A DNA stretch of 64,000 nt from Rhypophila decipiens (lineage: Eukaryota > Ascomycota > Sordariomycetes > Sordariales > Naviculisporaceae): positions 1 to 64,000 of the forward strand of contig MU858094.1 in NCBI GenBank assembly GCA_033297075.1, written 5' to 3'. Positions 22,118 through 34,100 of the stretch are shown in pieces. Position 1 is the stretch's first letter, and each line of letters opens with the position of its first letter. The position numbers and the translations under genes were made by a program. The notes beneath the pieces were generated by a model that was given only the letters and a program-made list of their open reading frames with translations, made no database searches and had not been told where the DNA came from.

Positions 22118-25100
22118 CTAAGCTGACGCCTCGCTGGAACCATTCTCCTCGTGGTGTCCATTGACACCATTGGTTCCTCCAACAGCAGCGGCCAGCGCAC
22201 TTCCATCACCCTGGTACTTGTCCCAGTTCGCCAGCACAGATGCTATCTTGGGCGAGTTCGTGAGACGGTACACATCCTCGAAATACTCCTTGGTAATGGC
22301 GAATGGCCGGGCTGTGACGTTGGGGATATACTTGCCGACCAGCTTCGCCGGGTCGATCGTGGTCTTGTTGATCTTCTTGAGCAGGAAGCTTCTGAACGGC
22401 TTGACTCCGGAGCGCAAGAAGGTCGAGTGGAAAGGCACGTCGATGCCTCTCAGGGGAATCGTGGCAAAACCACGCTCGAGTTCCAGGGGAGTGGGCTTGG
22501 TCAGCGTCTGCTCAGCACACTGCTTGATGATCTCGATGAGCTTCTCCTTGACCAACTCGGGCGAGTATTCATTTCTCATCTGCTCAATATCGATCTTCAT
22601 GTGCTTGAGGTAGTTCAGGACGCCAGTGAGCGTGTCCAGTGCGCGGAGGTCACCGGCGCAGACGTACTGCATGTTGGCAATGTTGTAGTTGACGATTTCG
22701 AGCAACCAAGAAGTGCTTTCGGCGATGGCATTAACAACGAAGCGCAGCGCTTCCTCGTTGAACGTCTTGCTGATGCGGCTGGGGTTGACAGCACACATGC
22801 TGTAGTTGGAGCGACCAGATGCATCACGCTCGACGGCGACTTGCATTGTCAGACCACGATAGAAGACGACCGAGACCAACGACTCGATGGGCATCACGTC
22901 GGCGAGGGCAGCAAGCGCCGAGTATTCACCAAGCGAGTGTCCGGCGAAGGTGCTATCCCGCGGGACAAGACCCTTGGCCTTCATGTCCTCGAAGCTGGCC
23001 TTCTCCATCAATGTCAGGGCAGGCTGGGTGAACTGCGTCGCTGAGAGGAGGCCAGTGGGGGACCGGTACGTGTACGACGTGGTCCGCTCGTCGATCTCCT
23101 TGAAGATGCGCTCGGATTTGATGGATCCATCGCTGGCGACAGTCTCGAAGGTCATGGCCATGTAGTTCTGTCGGATGGCCTTGCCACGAGGTCCACCAAA
23201 GTGGATTGTGAGCTCCTTGGGGTTGTTTCGCACAATGTTGGTGATTGCGAAGCCTGTGAAGTTGTCAGTAAATGGAAATGCGGTGAGGGCGGAAAGGAAC
23301 AGTAAACTTACCATAAGTGTCCATGAGGTACTTGTCGGCGCGATCCCAGACATCCTTGGCCACGGGGCTGCTATCGTAGAGATCCATGCCCATACCCTGC
23401 TCCTGGGAACCCTGACCAGTAAAGACGTAGGCAGTGACAGGCTGTTCAATCTCAGCCTCACCAACAAGAACCTTCTCTTCCGTCTCGGTGTTGCTCGCCT
23501 CAACCTTGATGATCTTGCGGCCGGCAACCATGCCGACGTGCTGCAGCTTGACGCTGATATCGTCATTTGGAAGCACCATACCAGTCAGCGAAGCATGGAA
23601 GCTTCTGACACGTCCAACCTTGTTCTCTGCCGCCCATGTCTCGACCAAGCTGCGGACAGCAGCGCTCGAGTACATGCCGTGGGTGATGGTGCCTGGCAGG
23701 CTCGCATAGGCAGAGAAGACACGCGAGACGTGGATGGGGTTGTAGTCGCCAGAGACACGCGCATATGTCTCGTTGGAGGCAGGAGCACGGAGCTGAAGAG
23801 GCGCCTTGCCGCTCAGCGGGATGGGGTTCTCAAAGTTGACAGGCTGCTCGATGGAGGAGCCGTGGCGTTGGAGATAGTCGATGACAGGATTGCCATGGGA
23901 TTCTCCAGCCTCATACTCAACCGTGGCCACCTGGATGATCTCCTTGGTGGGAAGCTCCAAGAGAACCTGACCGCGAGTCTGGACATTGCTGAAAACAGTC
24001 TTGTTCTTGAAGCGGATCAAGCTTTCCAGTCGGAATGTCAATGTCTGGCCGAGCAGCTCGATATCGGGGTTGCTGTTCTCGTCCAGAACAAACCACTGCT
24101 TGGAGCGCAAGACGGCAACGTCCTTGGTGGTGCGGAGATGGATCTGCATGGGCGTTTCGGTCTTGCGTTGGAACGTGTTCTCGAAGTCGGTGTAGACTCC
24201 GCGGTACAGGAACTGCGACGTAACCTCCATGACGGCCTCGCCATCGCGGGTGATGGTACCGCAGACCTCAACCATCTTGCCCGACTCTTGGTTGATGACA
24301 GCATTGACCTGAGCCGTCGTGTGCACCTGGTCGCCCTTCTTCAGGGGCTCGGCACCGGGCAGCATGCGGAACTCGTTGGAAAGATGGACAAGCTTGAGCA
24401 GATCTCCGTCGATGGTGCGGGGGAAGATGGGCTTGGTGATGGCCTTCCAGCCAACAACGATGGCGAAGTCCATAGGAGCATACATGATCTTCTCCGGGCG
24501 ATCAACAAACGCCTCTCCGGTATTACCGACAGCGTGGACAAACTCATTGATGGCCTCGCTGGTGACAGTCGCCTTGCCACCGTCAAAGGTGCCGGTGACA
24601 GGGGCATCGAGATCAAGCTCGTCGTCACCAAACCAGGCGCGCCAGTAGAATTCCTTGATGCGCTCATTGCGGCCTTCCATGATCTCATGGATGGGCGCGT
24701 AGCCGGCCTCGGGCCGATAAGTGAACTTGAGAGGGAGAGCGACAGGCTGGCCAAGAGCAGTGGTGTCCTTGATCATGTTGACGACAATCTCGTTCTCGCC
24801 GCCAAGCTTGACCTCAATCACCTCGGCATAACGGTTGGGGCGCGGCTGCTCCTTCACCACGATGGCCGTCTTGGCAGGATTGTTGGGATACTGAATCTCA
24901 ACGAACAAGCCGCGGGTCGGCGCGAAGATTCGGCGCATTGGGTTGGTCTGATACTTCTGACCCTGGACGACCACCTCGGACTGGAGAAGGGCATAACGCC
25001 AGTTGCGGTTAGGTCCAGCGAGGAGAGACAGCCACGAGTCGAGCGATGGCAGCTGGACCGACGGCGATGAGGACAGGCGGTACGTGTTCTTGTGCTCGTC

Positions 25101-28100
25101 ATACGAAACCGTGAGGCCCTCGACGTCGAGAGGGATCTCCGAGTCGATGAGCTTGCCACCAAAGTATTCGACGACGGGAATATCGGACGCCTTGCCGTTG
25201 TACAGGTCCTTGGTGAGACCGGCAATGTGTTCATGGTGGATGCCGTCGAGAATATCCTTGATGGGCTCGTCAACCTTGGTGGCATGCTTGGCCGCCATGG
25301 GACCTTGCAGAATACACGTACGGCCGACGTCCTTTCCAATCACGGCACCGAGATCCTCCGATTGCCAGAGAGAGTCCTTCTTGAAGAAGAACTCAAAGTC
25401 TTCATCAAGCGCGGGAACGAAGGTGGTAGGCTTCTGGCCACGGCGCTTGCAGAGCAGCAAGAAGTGCTGAACATCTTGGGCGCTGATGAGCTGCTTCTCG
25501 GCCTCGGGATAGTGGGCGAGGATCTTCTCAACGGCCGAATAAGGCTCGGCAAGGTCCGAGTAGCTCTGCAGCTGCGAAGGCTGGCCGGCGGCGCTGATGA
25601 AGCGCTCCTCGACGCGATGGATGAAATCGCCCGTGAGCTTGATGAAGGACGGGTCAATCCAGCGCTGCTCGTCCTTGATGTAGAGGAGCGCAACCAGGCG
25701 GCGAACAACCTCGCCGTACGTCATATCCTCAAGATCAACAGCCTGGCCCTCCTTGTTCTGGCCGAACCACACCTTCTGGAAGTCCTCGTTGAGCTTCTTG
25801 ATGATGTAGTCTCTGTTCTTCTTGAGCTCGGGCACCCGCTTCTCCTTGGGCAAGCTGAAGATCTTTTGGTCCATCTCGGCCCAAAAGAGCACGCCACGCG
25901 TGGCCAGCTTGTGGATGGGCTCGCCCATTTCGGATCTGACGGTAATGATACCGCCGGCAGGTCCCTTGTACGTCTTCTCCCACTGGCTGTCATCGACGCC
26001 TGGGGCATCGACAATCGCCTGCTTGGCAGCCTTGCTGGTGTGGGCTTCCTTGGCAACCATCATGCGGCTACCGAACATGCATCCATCGTAAGGCATGGGC
26101 GGGTAGCCATACTTGGTCGACCAGGCACCGGTGAGGTACGGGTAGGTGTCATCAGCACCGCCAAAGCCACTGCCCGCGACAAGAATGATGTTTTCTTGGC
26201 GGCGAATGCGACCGTACAGGGCGAGAATGGGAGCGTGGAAGTCCTCATACGAGTGATGGCCACCACCTCTGCCGCCAGTCCACTGAAGAATGACGGGGAA
26301 GGTCGGGTTCGCCTTGGCGATGTTGATGACGGCCTGGATAGCCTCGCTTGAGCCGGGCTTGAACGAGATGTGCTTCAGTCCCAACGTCTCGATATACTCC
26401 TGTGCAACCTCGATCGAAGGGACACCGGCGCCAATGGTGAGACCCTCAATCGGGACTCCCTCAGCACGGAGTCTGCCCAGCAGCGGAATCTGCCATCCCA
26501 TAGCCCGCGGGTTGACGTAGATGAGGTTGATGGTGATGCCGCGGCCGGCAGGAATTGCCTTCTCGACCTTGGAGATGGCCTCGGTCATGGTCTTGGCGTT
26601 GTAGTAACCACCGCCAGCAAGCTCGATCTGGTAGCCTGCCTTCATGGTCGCGGCAACGAAGTCCCAAGGAACAGTGGTGGGCGTCATGCCGGCAACCAAC
26701 AAGGGGGGCAAGCCCAAGAGTCTGCTCATCTTGGTGTCGACATAGGTGCGACCGCCCTTGGTCCTGACCAGTCTTGGGCCATATTCCTTGACCCAGTCGA
26801 CAGCATACTTGACCGCATGCTCCTCGTCTCTGTCAAAGAGCTCTGACTTGTAGCCGACCTCGGTGACTGTCCCATTAACAGTGCCCGCAAGGATGACGCG
26901 GACGCCGGTACCCTCCTTGTTGCGGCTGGTCAGGATTCCGAGACCAGAGATGCCACCGGGACCAAAGTCCAAAATGTGCGTCGCGTCGGGGAAGATCGTG
27001 GCCTTCTCCCAGTTCACAGGCTCGCTGGTGATCAGGCGAACCAAGGCGGGGACGACGTTGCCCGAAACCTCCTCACGGAGATCCTTTCCAGAGTTGGTGT
27101 TGTAGACCGGAATGCCAAGGTTCTGAGCATCGATATAGATGTCCTTGAGGTCCTCGTCGATGAGAGCCGTGGCCTTTTCGAGATACTTGCTGTGGAAAGG
27201 GGCTGTGATGGGCAAGAAACGATTGACAAATCGAACCTTGCGCTCTGTGTAGGGAATCCTTGTCTGGTCAATGCCCGTGGCAGCCTTGACCTTCCTGAGC
27301 TGTGCGTTGAGACCATACAGCGAGCTTGGCGGACCAGCCACGACCATGTTCCGGGGGCTGTTGATGAGGGAGATGGAAATATGCTGGTCCTCGGGCAGGT
27401 ATTGGTTGGTCTGATCAATGTGCCTTTGGACCTCAGCCTGAGGAAGATCGCGGATGCTAAGCATAGGAGTTGGTGTACCTTCGCCATGCTCGGCCGATTC
27501 TCTCAACATCTTGGGCGTCAAAGATGTTATGGGGAAGGTCTGCTGGCTGCGAGCACCAATCCAGAAGAGAATGGTCAGGGCAGACTTGGAAATCTCCTCA
27601 AACGACTCCCACGAATCCGCAGCGGCCGTTACGGCAGCCATAACAACGCCCTGGGAATGGCCCGTAGTCCCGCTGATTCTATCGCGCAGGATGCCGGGAT
27701 GAAGACCGAGGACCTTGCAGGTGACTGAATAATGGGCCAGCTGTACGAGACCAATCAAGGGAAAGCTGACTGGCGCAGAAATGAGGTATTCAACATCCGG
27801 TGTGGCGTCAGGGCTCTGGAGCCAGGACATGATATCCAGGCCCTTCGAGTACAGCTTTTCCGCGCTGGGGGCGGTGGCGAGGGTCTGAAGAAGCTCGGCA
27901 GAGTTTGTGACAAGCTCGCCAACAAATGATGGGTAGGTCTGGTAGAGCTCTCTCAGCTCCTCGAAGTACTCCTCGATGTTGCCTTGACCACCGAAGATGC
28001 TGTAGATCCTGACGCTTCCGTCATCTGCCGCACGCAGCAGAGCCGACTGGTGGGATTTCATGGCTCGGTTGGAGGCTGATCGCGCAGCAAAGTAGCTGGC

Positions 28101-28511
28101 AATCACCTCGAGCTTTTTCGCATCAATGCCAGGGAGTGTGGCCACCAATGCATGGACGTCATTTCCGCGGAGGAAAGCTCTCTCAAACTCGTTAAGAATG
28201 ATTTTCAGAACATCCTCGTAGGAGCCCTGAGCATCGTCCTCTCCCTGTGCGACCTCATTGGCAATATATCCCATATATCTTGCAACCAACTCGACTACAG
28301 ACGAGGGTTCGTCATCTTGGGCCAGATCGTCCGTGGGCGCGGGGAGGCTCGCGTTGAATCTCTCCTTGAGTGTGGAGGCGTGGAAATGAAGTCCAGTGGG
28401 TATAAGGAAGGTTGTCTCGAGAGATCCGTGTGAGATAGTAAGCGGGCGAAGGGACGCCGACGATCTGGGCGTCGCAACGCCCGTCTGAGGACCGGTCCCA
28501 GAGCCGTACAT
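22118..28511 (-). CDS. fas1: Fatty acid synthase subunit beta (AT-ER-DH-MPT)
   Basis: Beta chain of the cytosolic alpha6-beta6 fungal fatty acid synthase. Two exons, 28511-23312 and 23253-22118, are joined across a 58-nt intron (GTAAGT donor) at codon 1734, giving 2111 residues, normal for this family. Domains in order: acetyltransferase with the nucleophile Ser286 in GHSQG; FMN-dependent enoyl reductase starting near 600 ([22 protein letters not shown]); a hot-dog dehydratase whose active stretch [14 protein letters not shown] lies near 1603-1616; malonyl/palmitoyl transferase starting near 1696 ([13 protein letters not shown]) with Ser1840 in [11 protein letters not shown]. These steps load acetyl and malonyl units, dehydrate and reduce the chain, and release palmitoyl-CoA. 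The intron breaks the MPT domain. The gene is divergent from fas2, so shared control is likely. The presence of all domains supports a primary-metabolism enzyme. Start codon chosen because the N-terminal ATLP-type region follows at once. Confidence 0.97.
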
Positions 28512-28959
28512 CTTGGAGGAATGAGGGTATCAGAAGGCCGGGAAGACTGCTAAATGTTAGGTTCATGGGTCTCTACAGTTGTACAGTTTTGGAACTTGAG
28601 ACCAAGTGCTAGCCACAAGAAAAGAACGAACCTAGTATCGCCAACTCCAACAACTCAATCAAGAGCAGGAGCTTGAGAATGTCGAATCAAAAAAGACGAC
28701 GCTGCAAGAGAACTGCGCCTGGAACGACACGCAGGTATTTTGTTGCAGGACAAATATTAAACCAAGCTGTGAGAAATGGCAAGCTTGGTGGCGGAGGAGG
28801 ATGAAATGAGGGTCGGTGTCCTGAGCGTTGCAGAGAGGAGAAAGGTTCCAAAGTCGTGATCCCAGGACAAGAGAAAAGATGTCAAGGGCGAGAAAACGAG
28901 GGTTGGTGTTGAGATATGAGAAAGTGGAATGGACGAATTGGAGTGCCGGGATAAAGATT

Positions 28960-28969
28960 ACGGTACCGT
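28960..28969 (+). promoter_or_regulatory. ACGGTACCGT palindrome, fas1 side
   Basis: Perfect 10-bp palindrome. The same word recurs at 29732-29741, inside the 12-bp palindrome TACGGTACCGTA at 29731-29742. Both are in the FAS divergent promoter. Confidence 0.45.
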
Positions 28970-28985
28970 TACGAGCAAGCAGCTG

Positions 28986-28995
28986 GTATCCGTAC
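28986..28995 (+). promoter_or_regulatory. GTATCCGTAC word, copy 1
   Basis: The word recurs in the same promoter region at 29370-29379 (inverted) and 30744-30753 (direct). A further copy outside it, at 15983-15992, weakens the case for a FAS-specific site. Confidence 0.45.
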
Positions 28996-29369
28996 GGTTT
29001 CAAATGCCACCCGTCTCTCCCGGTCGGTTACAGGGAAGATGTTGGTAATAAATTCGAGTTTGCCTCTTCTTGATAAGCCGGAGCTTCTTGTTGCTGGCGT
29101 CCGTCCCGGATGGCGAGGAAAAGAAGGCGATGGCCTTGCTCAACGATAATTAAAATGGGTCCATTGGGTCCCTCTATGGATTCTGATGGATCTGCAGATT
29201 GGAAGCTCGCCCGCCAAAAAATTTAGCTCTTGTTGGGGAAGGATGACACGGCGGGTTGCCAAGCCCCTGTCAACGAAAGTTGCGAAACTGGTCCCTCCAA
29301 AAGATGGACTGAAATGACTTCCGCTGGCCCTTGGGCATCCGCTAAAATGGTTCCGCTGACGGTGTGATG

Positions 29370-29379
29370 GTACGGATAC
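29370..29379 (-). promoter_or_regulatory. GTATCCGTAC word, copy 2, inverted
   Basis: Read on the minus strand this is the same 10-mer as at 28986. It sits in a perfect 12-base GGTATCCGTACC context, also found at 15982-15993. Confidence 0.45.
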
Positions 29380-29730
29380 CCTTGCTTTCCGAGCAAACAA
29401 CCGAGTCCACAGCACCAAAACACTACCCACAGCGGCAACCCCACGGGCCACTTCCTGCCAGGCGTAGATCCCAGGGCGGAGGTTGATATCGACGATACCG
29501 AAGCTTCCGGTCCTTGCCGGTGTACATACTTGTAAACCCCGAGCAAATTCTCCTAGTATAAAAGCAAGAAAGTAATCGAGGGCATGTCAACGGGAGATTG
29601 TTCATAATCAGAAATATCAAAGTCACATAGCAGTTGGTACATATGTAGGGATAAGTCCAATTGTTCTGATTGTGCCCTATCTCAAGTCACATTCATACCC
29701 TGCATTCCCAATCTCGCCAAGATCTCGCCG

Positions 29731-29742
29731 TACGGTACCGTA
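29731..29742 (+). promoter_or_regulatory. TACGGTACCGTA palindrome
   Basis: Perfect 12-bp palindrome containing the 10-bp palindrome of 28960-28969. It is directly preceded by CCG, so CCGTACGG is also present. Confidence 0.45.
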
Positions 29743-30015
29743 TTTTTTGTCCGGCCCCTTCGTCTTACACACCACGAGGCTAGCCCAGCCGTTACAAAAT
29801 CCCAACAACAAGAACAGGTGTGGCACGGAGGACAAGAGAAGAAAAAGAAAAAGACAGCGAGAAATGGCCAATTGTTCGGCAAAACGTAGCAACTGTGACC
29901 TGAGGGCATCGCGAGTCCACTGAATCCACTGATAAAAGCACCACTAGCACGGTACCTGCGTGGTTTAGCTCATGTTCTAGAGGAGGCCAAGGTGTTGCAC
30001 CCTACGCTTCCCGAA

Positions 30016-30091
30016 ATGTCAGCTCCCTAGGGGGAAATAGTGACGCGTGCACCTTGACGGACTAGATTCCAGACTTTCGGGAGATGTCAGC
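30016..30091 (+). repeat. Direct repeat of ATGTCAGC with CCCT flanks in the FAS promoter
   Basis: ATGTCAGC occurs at 30016-30023 and again at 30084-30091, 68 bases apart. Both copies are preceded by a CCGA or CGGGAG stretch and followed by CCCT and a G-rich run. This may be a duplicated binding site. Confidence 0.4.
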
Positions 30092-30743
30092 CCCTGGCGG
30101 AGAACACCCTTCAATCGACGTGCCATTTCATCATGGATAAGCTTCTAAACTTTTCAGTTCAAGCCACACCGAGGAAGAAGGTTTTGTAGTTTGTTTTCAT
30201 CGAGGAAAGATGTCTGGCCCTCGATGAGGGACAGAAGAAAATATTTTGGAAAAGATGGTATCGATACCGCGAGTGCCACCCATTCTAATCCCCATTTTTC
30301 CTAGTGTGACCCCAAAAAGTTCAGATTGGGGGTAATCCACACCTTGTGGGGCAGGGTCCAACACGAGGCTATACCCCTATTGGTTAGATTGGAGATTTCG
30401 GTTGAGAAGAGAGCCTGCATCCTGCAATTCCCGGCATGGAACGCGCCCTGGAATGGCAGGGGGACCCAGGCGCAAATGTCATTCAACAGTTTGGGGAGGG
30501 AGGTCACCTCGAGGAAGGGACGGAACGGCCAGAGATACAATTTTTTATGTTGGCCCAACCTGATTCGATCTTCTGCCACTCTGAGCTCGGCCGCGATTAA
30601 TCAACACGGGGCGAATTATTTCTGATCTCGTTGTTCTCTTGCCTCCAGTCTCTTCAGACGTCTTGTCCCATATCCACTTTCTTTTTTGGCTGGTGGGCAA
30701 GTTTCGCCAGTATTAGTCCGTACCACTTCCCGGTTCTGAACCC

Positions 30744-30753
30744 GTATCCGTAC
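30744..30753 (+). promoter_or_regulatory. GTATCCGTAC word, copy 3, fas2 side
   Basis: Third copy in the FAS intergenic region, about 400 bases before the fas2 ATG. Another CCGTAC core lies at 30718-30723. Confidence 0.45.
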
Positions 30754-30962
30754 CGTCCCTGCCTATCTTATCCGTGCCTCCCCTCCACGGAGCTCATCTG
30801 GAGAACGAAACTTTCCGTCGACTGTTTTGGTCTCCCTTTTTCTCCTTACTTGGTCCATTGTATTTGCATCATCACCACTACACGGGCAACCCGAATTCCG
30901 GCCCAATTACCCACGGTAATCAACCTAGATTCTTACGACGCCACGTCTATCTAGTAATCGAG

Positions 30963-31036
30963 GTACGTCAAGCGCCGCTTCCGTTGCTTCTTGCCTTGGT
31001 CGGAACTCAAGACTAACACTTGGTTGTTGACTTTAG
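30963..31036 (+). other. Predicted 5'UTR intron of fas2
   Basis: GTACGT donor at 30963, CTAAC branch site near 31012 and TTTAG acceptor ending at 31036 define a 74-nt intron before the ATG at 31141. The signals are as good as those of the coding introns. No coding change results. Confidence 0.75.
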
Positions 31037-31140
31037 TTATAGACACCCTCGAACTCACTCTCTCACGACCGTGTCTCCTCCCTCTCTCTTTTCGTATTCT
31101 CCTGGGTCAGGGACCAGAGTCTGGTTAGTCGGGTGTCAAG

Positions 31141-34100
31141 ATGCGTCCCGAAGTCGAGCAGGAGCTTGCCCACACGCTCCTCGTGGAGCTTCTTGCCTAC
31201 CAGTTCGCCTCGCCTGTGAGATGGATTGAGACGCAAGATGTCTTCCTCGCCGAGAAGACGGCCGAGAGAATCGTCGAGATCGGTCCTGCGGATACCCTCG
31301 GTGTGATGGCAAAGAGGACGCTCGCTGCCAAGTACGAAGCCTACGACGCTGCCAAGTCGGTCCAGAGACAGATCCTCTGCTACAACAAGGACGCAAAAGA
31401 GATTTATTACGATGTTGATCCAGTCGAGGAAGAGCCTGAGCCGGTTGCTGCAGCGGCAAGCTCCTCTAGTGCCCCCGCGGCGGCGGCTCCCGTTGCGGCT
31501 GCAGCGGCCGCAGCACCTCCCCCACCGAGCGCAGGACCTGCCGCTCAGGTTCCGGATGCTCCTGTGCAGGCCTTGGATATCGTCAGATCTCTTATTGCAC
31601 AGAAACTCAAGAAGCCGCTCCTCGAGGTTCCTTTGAGCAAAGCGATCAAGGACTTGGTTGGAGGTACGTCTGATGGTTGCATGCTTATGCAACATGATCA
31701 CTTGCTAACGTTTGCTCCGTCCAGGAAAATCCACACTACAAAATGAAATCCTCGGTGACTTGGGCAAAGAGTTCGGCTCTACGCCCGAGAAGCCCGAAGA
31801 CACACCACTCGACGAATTGGGCGCGGCGATGCAGCAAACCTTCGATGGCAACCTCGGAAAGACCACGCAGGGCCTCATTGCTCGTCTTGTGTCGTCAAAA
31901 ATGCCCGGAGGTTTCAACATCACAGCAGCAAGAAAATATCTCGAGTCCCGGTGGGGGTTGGCTTCTGGTCGTCAGGACGGAGTGCTGCTTCTTGGTATTA
32001 CCATGGAGCCGCCTGCTCGTCTTGGATCAGAGGCCGAGGCCAAGGCCTTCTTGGACACGGTCACACAGCAGTACGCAACCCAGGCAGGAATCAGCCTGTC
32101 CACCGCATCTGCCGCCGGCCCGTCTGGCGGCTCAGGCGGTGGCATGATGATGGACCCAGCGGCCATTGAGGCTCTCACTAGCGACCAGAAGGCTCTCTTC
32201 AAGCAGCAACTGGAGCTCATTGCCAGATACCTCAAGCTGGACATCCGCGCCGGTGACCGGGCGCTCCAAGCTCAGCAGGAGTCGTCCAAAGTCCTCCAGT
32301 CCCAATTGGACTTGTGGACGGTGGAGCATGGCGACTTTTATGCCGCTGGCATTGAGCCCGTTTTCAGCCCTCTCAAGGCGCGTTCGTACGATTCTTCCTG
32401 GAACTGGGCTCGTCAGGACGCCTTGAGCATGTACTATGATATCATCTTTGGCAGACTCAAGGCGGTTGATCGCGAGATTGTCAGCCAGTGCATCCGGCTC
32501 ATGAACCGCTCCAACCCCACGCTCCTCGAGTTCATGCAATACCACATCGACAACTGCCCAACAGAGCGGGGAGAGACCTACCAGCTTGCCAAGGAGCTCG
32601 GCGCACAGCTGATCGATAACTGCAAAGATGTGCTCAGCGAGGATCCCCGATTCAAGGACGTCGCTGTCCCGACGGGCCCTCGCACCACCATCGATGCCCG
32701 TGGCAATATCAAGTATGAGGAGATTCCTCGTGCTAGCTGCCGCAAGCTGGAGCACTACGTGCAGCAGATGGCCGAGGGCGGCAAGATTTCCGAGTACGGA
32801 AGCCGCACCAAGGTCCAGAGCGATCTCTCCAAGATTTACAAGTTGATCAAGCAGCAGCACAAGCTCTCCAAGAACTCTCAGCTCGAGATCAAGGCTCTCT
32901 ATGGTGACATCATCCGGGCGCTCGCTATGAACGAGAGCCAGATCATTCCCAAGGAGAATGGCAAGGCCAACGGTCTGAAGAAGGCGTCGCCCAAGCCCAA
33001 GCCCAAGGTCGAAACCATTCCCTTCCTCCATCTCCGCAAGAAGTCCCCGCACGGCTGGGACTACAGCAAGAAGCTCACCGGTACCTACCTCGACTGCTTG
33101 GAGCAGGCGGCCAAGGATGGAGTCTCATACGCCAACAAGCATGTCCTTATGACGGGTGCTGGAGCGGGATCCATCGGTGCTGAAGTCCTCCAAGGCCTGA
33201 TTAGCGGCGGTGCCAAGGTGGTGGTCACAACCAGTCGCTTCTCGCGCGAAGTCACCGAGTACTACCAGTCCATGTACGCGCGCTTCGGCTCGCGTGGCTC
33301 CCAGCTCGTGGTTGTGCCCTTCAACCAGGGCAGTGTCCAGGATGTCAACGCTCTGGTCGAGTACATCTACGACACCAAGACTGGCCTCGGCTGGGATCTC
33401 GACTACATTGTCCCCTTCGCCGCCATCTCTGAGCAGGGTCGCCAGATCGACAACATCGACTCGAGATCCGAGCTTGCCCACCGCATCATGTTGACCAACC
33501 TGCTCCGCCTCCTCGGAAACGTCAAGACGCAGAAGGCTGCGCGTGGCTTCGAGACGCGCCCTGCGCAGGTCATCCTGCCCCTCTCGCCCAACCATGGAAC
33601 CTTTGGCAGTGACGGCCTGTACTCAGAGTCCAAGCTCGGACTCGAGACGCTCTTCAACCGATGGGGCTCGGAGGACTGGGGCAACTATCTCACCATCTGC
33701 GGAGCAATTATCGGTTGGACCCGCGGCACTGGTCTGATGTCTGGCAACAACGTTGTGGCTGAAGGCATCGAGGCCTTTGGAGTTCGCACCTTCTCTCAGC
33801 AGGAGATGGCGTTCAATCTCCTCGGACTCATGTCTCCCACCATTGTCGATCTCTGCCAGAACGAGCCCATCTTTGCCGATCTGAACGGTGGCCTGCAGTT
33901 CATCACCAACCTCAACGAGATCATGTCCAACCAGCGCAAGACCATCAACGAGACCAGCGAGATCCGTCAGGCTGTCACCAAGGAGACGTCAGCCGAGAAC
34001 AAGGTGGTCAACGGCGAAGACTCGGAGGCCCTCTACAAGAAGAAGGTCATTGAGCCCCGCGCCAACCTCAAGTTTGACTTCCCTCCCCTTCCGGACTGGA

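Larger units (their letters stand above)
28512..31140. promoter_or_regulatory. Shared divergent promoter region of fas1 and fas2
   Basis: This 2.6 kb region separates the two FAS starts and has no supportable gene. It must hold both promoters and leaders. Notable signals are two ATTGG (inverted CCAAT) boxes at 30379-30383 and 30388-30392, one CCGAGG (inverted CCTCGG, the site known for FarA-type fatty-acid regulators in Aspergillus) at 30169-30174, and repeated words around CCGTAC described separately. A likely fas1 leader intron end (CTAAC, then TTTAGCAG on the minus strand) lies at about 28550-28563. The role of each motif is inferred. Confidence 0.7.

Noticed and set aside
23175..25070. 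Open frame of 631 codons on the + strand inside fas1
   Set aside because: It is antisense to the fas1 coding region. Strong codon bias leaves few stops on the opposite strand, and the translation has no domain.
29940..30000. tRNA-like A-box (TGGTTTAGCTCA)
   Set aside because: No B-box follows at tRNA distance, and no stems can be drawn.
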